DNA from: an uncultured Roseburia sp.
GTDB lineage: Bacteria; Bacillota; Clostridia; Lachnospirales; Lachnospiraceae
Direction: 5' to 3'
Assembly (NCBI GenBank): GCA_934292805.1
Contig: CAKQXQ010000021.1
Location: 1-38,093, forward strand
DNA: 38,093 nt
Shown here: positions 33,637 through 38,093 of the stretch, one piece after another
Position numbering within the stretch: position 1 is the stretch's first letter
How the letters are laid out: each line of letters begins with the position of its first letter
Notes under the pieces: model-generated
Databases searched by the model: none
Told to the model about the DNA's origin: nothing
The model's input: the letters and a program-made list of their open reading frames with translations, nothing else
Program-made: the position numbers and the translations under genes

Positions 33637-34989
33637 ATGAATCAGAAATATGAAAAAGCAAAATTTGTAGATGTATTTAAATATTCGTTCGGAGGACTTG
33701 GTTCCAACCTTGCATTCTTCCTTGTAATGTCATTCCTGACATTCTTTTATACAGATATTTTTGGAATCAGTTCTTATGTGGTTGCAACCTTAATGCTGAT
33801 ATCCAGATTTATTGATGCATTTACCGACCCGATCATGGGTATGATTGGTGATAACACAAGAAGTAAAATGGGAAAATATCGTCCATGGATCATTTTTGGA
33901 GCACCGGTACTCGGAGTGCTGATTTTCTTATTATTCACGGCACCAGAGATGTCTCCAACTATGAAAGTCGTATATGCTTATGTGATTTACATTTTATATT
34001 CATTAGCATCTACAGTAGTAAATATTCCTTATCATGCATTGACTCCGGTTCTTTCTGAGGATCCTCAGCAGAGAACAGAAATCGTTGCATGGAAACAGGG
34101 TATGGGAACTGTTTCCCAGTTTGTCATCACAATTCTTGCACTGCCATTAGTAGAGCTTTTTGGTGGTGGAAAACAGGGCTGGGCACTTTACGGTGCACTG
34201 ATCGGTATTATGACAACCGTTTCCTTCTGGATCTGTGCATGGGGCGGTAAAAAATATGATAAAGTTGATGCAGAAGCAAAAAAAGAGAAATTCAATTTAA
34301 AAGAGAACTTACAGCTTCTTGCGGGTAATAAACCAATGCTTATGCTTATGATCGCATTCGGTACAGACGTACTTGCAAACGCTACCTACAGTGCAGTAAA
34401 TATGTATTACTTCAAATACGTTCTTGGAAGAGAAGATTTAGTATCACCGGTTGCAACTGCAATTTTAGTAGGAAGTATCATTTCTATTCCGTTACTTCCA
34501 CCGCTTACCAAATTAATCGGTAAAAAGAGATTATACTGGTTTGGAAGCTTATTATCCATCCTGCCACTTGCTGTTATGTGGATCAAACCTACCGCACCGG
34601 TTATTGTACTTATGAGTATGATGGGTGCATTTGGATTTGTATCAAAACTTCCAGGCAACCTTGGATGGGCAATGCTGCCGGAATGTTCGGATTACGCAGA
34701 ATGGAAATATGGAAAGCGTGGAGATGGTTTATTATCTTCTTCCTTAACATTTATCAACAAATTTGGTATGGCAATTGGCGGATTTATTGCAAGCTTTTTC
34801 CTTGGATTAGTTGGATTCGTGGCAAATCAGGAACAGTCACCTGCAGTTATTAACATGATCGTATTCTTGAGATTCGGTATGCCAATCTTGGGATATGTCG
34901 CATCCTTAATTTCCATGTACTTCTATGAGATCACAGATCAGAAATATGAGGAGATCCGTAGAGACTTAGACGCAAGACATCAGAAATAA
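33637..34989 (+). CDS. GPH-family sugar/glycoside:cation symporter (MelB-like), second copy
   Basis: 450-aa importer. The family signature RFIDAFTDPIMGMIGDNT followed by KMGKYRPW is near-perfect; Asp60 and Asp64 match the MelB cation site. The later NLGWAMLPECSDYAEWKYGKR segment is also typical of the family. I placed the start at ATG 33637, which has AAAGGGG upstream; a GTG at 33580 overlaps the sulfatase stop but has no binding site of its own. It lies 56 nt after the sulfatase gene in the same operon. As in the other operon, an intracellular sulfatase next to the transporter suggests import of the sulfated form. Confidence 0.9.
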   Translation: MNQKYEKAKFVDVFKYSFGGLGSNLAFFLVMSFLTFFYTDIFGISSYVVATLMLISRFIDAFTDPIMGMIGDNTRSKMGKYRPWIIFGAPVLGVLIFLLFTAPEMSPTMKVVYAYVIYILYSLASTVVNIPYHALTPVLSEDPQQRTEIVAWKQGMGTVSQFVITILALPLVELFGGGKQGWALYGALIGIMTTVSFWICAWGGKKYDKVDAEAKKEKFNLKENLQLLAGNKPMLMLMIAFGTDVLANATYSAVNMYYFKYVLGREDLVSPVATAILVGSIISIPLLPPLTKLIGKKRLYWFGSLLSILPLAVMWIKPTAPVIVLMSMMGAFGFVSKLPGNLGWAMLPECSDYAEWKYGKRGDGLLSSSLTFINKFGMAIGGFIASFFLGLVGFVANQEQSPAVINMIVFLRFGMPILGYVASLISMYFYEITDQKYEEIRRDLDARHQK

Positions 34990-34999
34990 ATCATACATA

Positions 35000-35048
35000 A
35001 TTTGCCGGAAGAACTTCTTCTTTAGAAAAGGAAATTTTTCCGGCAAAT
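35000..35048 (+). terminator. Hairpin between GPH2 and GH3 genes, possible partial terminator
   Basis: ATTTGCCGGAA (35000-35010) pairs perfectly with TTCCGGCAAAT (35038-35048). A small GAAGAA/TTCTTC hairpin can form in the loop. The following sequence is only moderately T-rich, so it may lower rather than stop transcription into the GH3 gene. Confidence 0.5.
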
Positions 35049-35108
35049 CTTGATTTTAAAAAGAAAAATAAATCAAATTAATAGGATTATAAGGGAGGAG
35101 ATACCTAT

Positions 35109-37673
35109 ATGGCAGAAATTTTTGCATCGAAAACATCAGAGATTGAAGAAAGAGAAGTGTTACATGGTGATATTTCCAGAAATCTTGCAGGGGAATGCAT
35201 GGTACTTCTGGAAAATGATGGAGCTTTACCAATTCACACAAAAAAAGTGGCACTTTTTGGAAATGGAGTGCGTGCAACAATCAAAGGTGGTACCGGATCG
35301 GGAGATGTAAACACAAGAAATAATGTGAACATTGAACAGGGATTTCAAAATGCCGGAATTGAGGTTACGACAACTGCATGGTTAGACAGACAGGAGCAGA
35401 AGACCAGCACTGCGAAAGAAGCTTATGTGAAGTGGATGAAAGAGGAAGCAGCGAGAAAACACACATCTGAATTCACAGTAATGTTTGACCAACCTTACAA
35501 AGAACCAGACTGCGAGATCATCACCATCGATGACATTGATGTGTCAGAGACAGATACTGCGGTATATGTGATCGCCAGAAACTCCGGGGAAGGAGCAGAC
35601 CGGTTTGACGAGGAAGGGGATTACAGATTATATCCACACGAAAAAGGAAACATCCATCTGCTGGCTGAGGTATATGATAAAGTGATTGTTGTATTAAATA
35701 TTGGCGGAGTTATGGATCTTTCGGAAATGAAATCAATAGAGGGAGTAAATGCAATTCTCCTGATGACTCAGCTTGGAAATCTTGGTGGAGATGCACTTTT
35801 GGATGTGTTGACCGGAAAAGTAAATCCATCAGGGAAGACAACTGATACCTGGGCAAAAAATTATATGGATTATCCATCCTCTGCAAAATTCAGCCATAAT
35901 GAGAGTGTACATGATGAAATGTACGAAGATGGTATTTATGTTGGGTATCGTTATTTTGACAGCTTTGGCGTGAAGCCATTGTACAGTTTCGGATATGGAA
36001 AATCTTATACTGATTTTGAGATAAAAACTGGAAAAATAAGTGTGGAAGGGAATGAAATCCAGATTCCTGTAACTGTAAAAAATACAGGGGAAATTTATGC
36101 CGGAAAAGAGGTTGTTCAGGTATATTACAGTGCAGCCGGCGGAGTAATGGAAAAGCCATATCAGGAGCTTGCAGTGTATCATAAAACAAAACTGCTGGCA
36201 CCGGGTGAAGAAGAAGAGATTGTTTTAAAGTATCAGGCAGAACAGATGGCATCTTATTCAGAAAAAGAAGCTGCGTGGATATTAGAAAAGGGTGACTATA
36301 TCATTCGGGTTGGAAATAGTTCGGCAGATACAGAAATTGCAGGAGTTATAGAAGTCTGTGAAGATGTACAGACATTAAAGACAAAAAATTTATTTGCACT
36401 GGATATCGCACTGAATGAGATCCATCCGGATGCTGCAAAATTGGAAGAAAAGAAAAAAGAAGCTGCCAGTTATCAGGCAAAAAAAGTAATCTTTGATACA
36501 ACAGCTATTGCACAAAAAACGGTTGTATATCAGGAAATGCGGAAGGAATACCATACAGATAAGACAGAGAAAATCACCATGCAGGATGTTCTTTCTGAAA
36601 AGGCAACAGTAGAAGAATTAGTGGCACAGCTTTCAACGGAAGAACTGGCAGAATTTTGTGTAGGTACTTTGCGTGCTGACAGTGGGGAAATTGTTGGAAA
36701 TGCATCTTACACTGTACCTGGAGCAGCAGGAGATACCTCTTCTGTATGCAAAGAATCCAGAGGAATCAAGAATATGATACTTGCAGATGGTCCTGCCGGA
36801 CTTCGCTTGCAGCCACACTTTAAGACGAAAAAGGATGGAACACTTCTTCCAGGTGGAGAAGTAATAGGGGATGCATACACACCATTTGATCCTAATATCG
36901 ATGAGAAGGAAGTGGATAATTATTATCAGTATTGTACTGCAATTCCAATCGGCTGGGCACTGGCACAGTCATGGAATACAGAACTTGTTGAGAAAGCCGG
37001 TGATATGATAGGTGCAGAGATGGAACAGTTCCATGTGGATTTATGGCTTGCCCCGGCAATGAATATCCACCGGAATCCATTGTGCGGACGTAACTTTGAG
37101 TACTATTCCGAAGACCCATATGTTTCCGGTAAAATTGCGGCAGCAATGACAAAAGGAGTACAGAAGCACAGGGGAAAGGGAACGACGATCAAACATTTTG
37201 CAGTGAATAATCAGGAAGATAACCGTTACTTTGTCAATGCACATGCCAGTGAGCGTGCACTTAGGGAAATTTATCTCAAAGGGTTTGAGATTGCAGTGCG
37301 TGAAGCACAGCCATTATCCATCATGACATCTTACAACCTGTTAAACGGTATCCATACAGCAAACAGCCATGATCTGATCCAGGGGATGGCAAGAGATGAA
37401 TGGGGCTTTAAGGGAGTAGTGATGACCGACTGGTTCACCTCACAGGATATGCCGATGATTACCGGAAAATTCAAACCAACTTATCCAATCTCAGCATCTA
37501 CCGGCTGTATTTATGCAGGCAATGATATCCAGATGCCTGGCTGCCAGAAAAATGTAGATGATATTGTAGAAGCGGTTAAAACGGGAAAAGAGATTGATGG
37601 ATATAAAATCACGAAAGCAGATTTACAATTTAATGCGGCAAACGTAATCAGAGTTGTTACCTGGACAATGTAA
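35109..37673 (+). CDS. GH3 beta-glycosidase with swapped domain order
   Basis: 854-aa intracellular glycosidase in which the usual second (alpha/beta) and FnIII-like domains come first and the catalytic barrel last. Residues ~15-400 contain the material normally found C-terminally: LAGECMVLLENDGALPI, ARNSGEGADRFDEEGDYRL (probable acid/base region) and PLYSFGYGKSYTDFEI. The barrel starts near residue 490 (DVLSEKATVEELVAQLS) and includes LADGPAGLRLQP, NPLCGRNFEYYSEDPYVSG, TTIKHFAVNNQE and KGVVMTDWFTSQD with nucleophile Asp774. The same order is known from Ruminococcus and Butyrivibrio enzymes. No signal peptide. It is third in the sulfatase-GPH operon with GGGAGGAG before the ATG. No clear terminator follows. 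Confidence 0.92.
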   Translation: MAEIFASKTSEIEEREVLHGDISRNLAGECMVLLENDGALPIHTKKVALFGNGVRATIKGGTGSGDVNTRNNVNIEQGFQNAGIEVTTTAWLDRQEQKTSTAKEAYVKWMKEEAARKHTSEFTVMFDQPYKEPDCEIITIDDIDVSETDTAVYVIARNSGEGADRFDEEGDYRLYPHEKGNIHLLAEVYDKVIVVLNIGGVMDLSEMKSIEGVNAILLMTQLGNLGGDALLDVLTGKVNPSGKTTDTWAKNYMDYPSSAKFSHNESVHDEMYEDGIYVGYRYFDSFGVKPLYSFGYGKSYTDFEIKTGKISVEGNEIQIPVTVKNTGEIYAGKEVVQVYYSAAGGVMEKPYQELAVYHKTKLLAPGEEEEIVLKYQAEQMASYSEKEAAWILEKGDYIIRVGNSSADTEIAGVIEVCEDVQTLKTKNLFALDIALNEIHPDAAKLEEKKKEAASYQAKKVIFDTTAIAQKTVVYQEMRKEYHTDKTEKITMQDVLSEKATVEELVAQLSTEELAEFCVGTLRADSGEIVGNASYTVPGAAGDTSSVCKESRGIKNMILADGPAGLRLQPHFKTKKDGTLLPGGEVIGDAYTPFDPNIDEKEVDNYYQYCTAIPIGWALAQSWNTELVEKAGDMIGAEMEQFHVDLWLAPAMNIHRNPLCGRNFEYYSEDPYVSGKIAAAMTKGVQKHRGKGTTIKHFAVNNQEDNRYFVNAHASERALREIYLKGFEIAVREAQPLSIMTSYNLLNGIHTANSHDLIQGMARDEWGFKGVVMTDWFTSQDMPMITGKFKPTYPISASTGCIYAGNDIQMPGCQKNVDDIVEAVKTGKEIDGYKITKADLQFNAANVIRVVTWTM

Positions 37674-37857
37674 GGAAAATCAAATACACATTTTTTTTGG
37701 ATAAAACTCTCTGGAAAGACAGAGAATAGCAAACTAATTAGTATACTATTTGTGCAGATTGTGCAAAATGCAAAATTGCAATAAAAATGGAGTGAAAGTG
37801 GCTGGAATCTGTAATGATGAAGAGTGCAAATTTTCCCGGAAGAATCTGTGAAATAAG

Positions 37858-37885
37858 TTGAAATATGTATAGAATATGTTACAAT
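37858..37885 (+). promoter_or_regulatory. Promoter of the small HTH gene
   Basis: TTGAAA (37858-37863), a 16-bp spacer, and TACAAT (37880-37885) preceded by TGT (extended -10). The start near 37892 would fall within the palindrome that follows. Confidence 0.65.
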
Positions 37886-37911
37886 AATACCACTCAATGA
37901 GTGGTATTATT
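37883..37911 (+). promoter_or_regulatory. 29-bp perfect palindrome, probable autoregulatory operator
   Basis: AATAATACCACTCA (37883-37896), one central A, then the exact complement (37898-37911). It overlaps the predicted -10 and start site, ahead of a gene for a small HTH protein, so self-repression is likely. As RNA it could also form a 12-bp hairpin with a CAATG loop followed by TTT, that is, an attenuator or the terminator of the upstream operon. Confidence 0.6.
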
Positions 37912-37926
37912 TTTAAGGGGAATTAT

Positions 37927-38093
37927 ATGGGAGAACAGTATACGAAAGCAGAAAGAATAAAGCAATTGAGAAACATCACCGGACTTAACAGGGCAGAATT
38001 TGCGAGACAGCAGGGGATTCCATTGCGGACTATAGAGGAATGGGAAGCTGGAAGAAGAAAAATGCCGGAATATGTATTGCGTCTTTTAGCTTA
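37927..38093 (+). CDS. Small helix-turn-helix DNA-binding protein, partial (cut by window end)
   Basis: The first 55 codons are visible, from ATG 37927 behind AAGGGG. The sequence LRNITGLNRAEFARQQGIPL followed by RTIEEWEAGRRKMPEYVLRLL is an XRE/antitoxin-like HTH: helix 2 (AEFARQQ), turn (GIP), recognition helix (LRTIEEWEAG). Such proteins are typically 65-100 aa and either stand alone or pair with a toxin or other small gene. The gene has its own promoter and a 29-bp palindrome upstream, so it looks autoregulated and independent of the glycosidase operon. Confidence 0.75.
   Translation, partial: MGEQYTKAERIKQLRNITGLNRAEFARQQGIPLRTIEEWEAGRRKMPEYVLRLLA

Noticed and set aside
37697..37704. Run of T as terminator of the third GH3 operon
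   Set aside because: No stable hairpin precedes it. Only weak short repeats such as CTCTCT/AGAGAA occur after it.
1..38093. tRNA, rRNA, CRISPR array, prophage or integrase attachment site
   Set aside because: I found no cloverleaf, spaced repeat array, integrase or att-like duplication by reading; a tool scan could still reveal something small.

Overview
The window looks like a stretch of chromosome from a strictly anaerobic, low-GC Gram-positive bacterium, most likely a gut Lachnospiraceae (Clostridia). The signs are strong AGGAGG-type ribosome binding sites, AT-rich intergenic DNA with classic intrinsic terminators, an oxygen-sensitive radical-SAM sulfatase maturase, an Rpn-type PD-(D/E)XK protein of the kind common in Clostridia, and a domain-swapped GH3 enzyme of the Ruminococcus/Butyrivibrio type. 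Every gene I can support is on the + strand. No rRNA, tRNA, CRISPR array or insertion sequence was recognised.

Layout. 1-6.8 kb: the end of an ABC ATPase and its NitT/TauT-type binding lipoprotein; nagB and nagA (amino-sugar catabolism); a histidine kinase/response regulator pair; then, behind a strong terminator and a structured leader, a LarC-type nickel insertion protein with a very His-rich loop. 7.2-8.1 kb: an isolated Rpn-like nuclease gene. 8.3-37.7 kb: one large catabolic locus made of several transcription units. These are GH3 + sulfatase; ROK repressor; GPH transporter + sulfatase; PGI-like isomerase + GH3 + MATE; PFK-like kinase + class II aldolase + TIM-like isomerase + LarA-like nickel enzyme; MATE + TSUP exporter + sulfatase maturase; LacI repressor; sulfatase + GPH transporter + domain-swapped GH3. 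The window ends in a truncated small HTH gene behind a perfect palindrome.

How it may work together (inference). Two GPH symporters import sulfated glycosides. Three sulfatases without signal peptides, matured by the local anSME, remove sulfate inside the cell, and the TSUP protein may export the released sulfur anion. Three cytoplasmic GH3 enzymes free the sugar, and the MATE pumps may expel aglycones. The sugar then enters a private set of glycolysis-like enzymes. The most unusual point is that the PGI-like and TIM-like proteins keep their catalytic residues but have lost much of their phosphate-binding sites: the SKTFTT-type loop has become AKNFET in the isomerase, and Ser211 and the loop-8 Gly-Gly are replaced in the TIM. 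The PFK-like protein also has unusual donor-site residues, and the LarA-like protein has Asn where LarA has catalytic His174. I therefore suggest a parallel route acting on a sugar that is not phosphorylated at C6 (free, 6-deoxy or otherwise modified), going through a ketose 1-phosphate to DHAP plus an unphosphorylated C3 aldehyde. This is a hypothesis; the substrate cannot be read from the sequence.

Regulation visible in the sequence: an identical 18-bp element lies in opposite orientations just downstream of two predicted promoters and probably belongs to the ROK repressor. A perfect 16-bp palindrome that also fits the CcpA cre consensus precedes both lacI and the third sulfatase operon.
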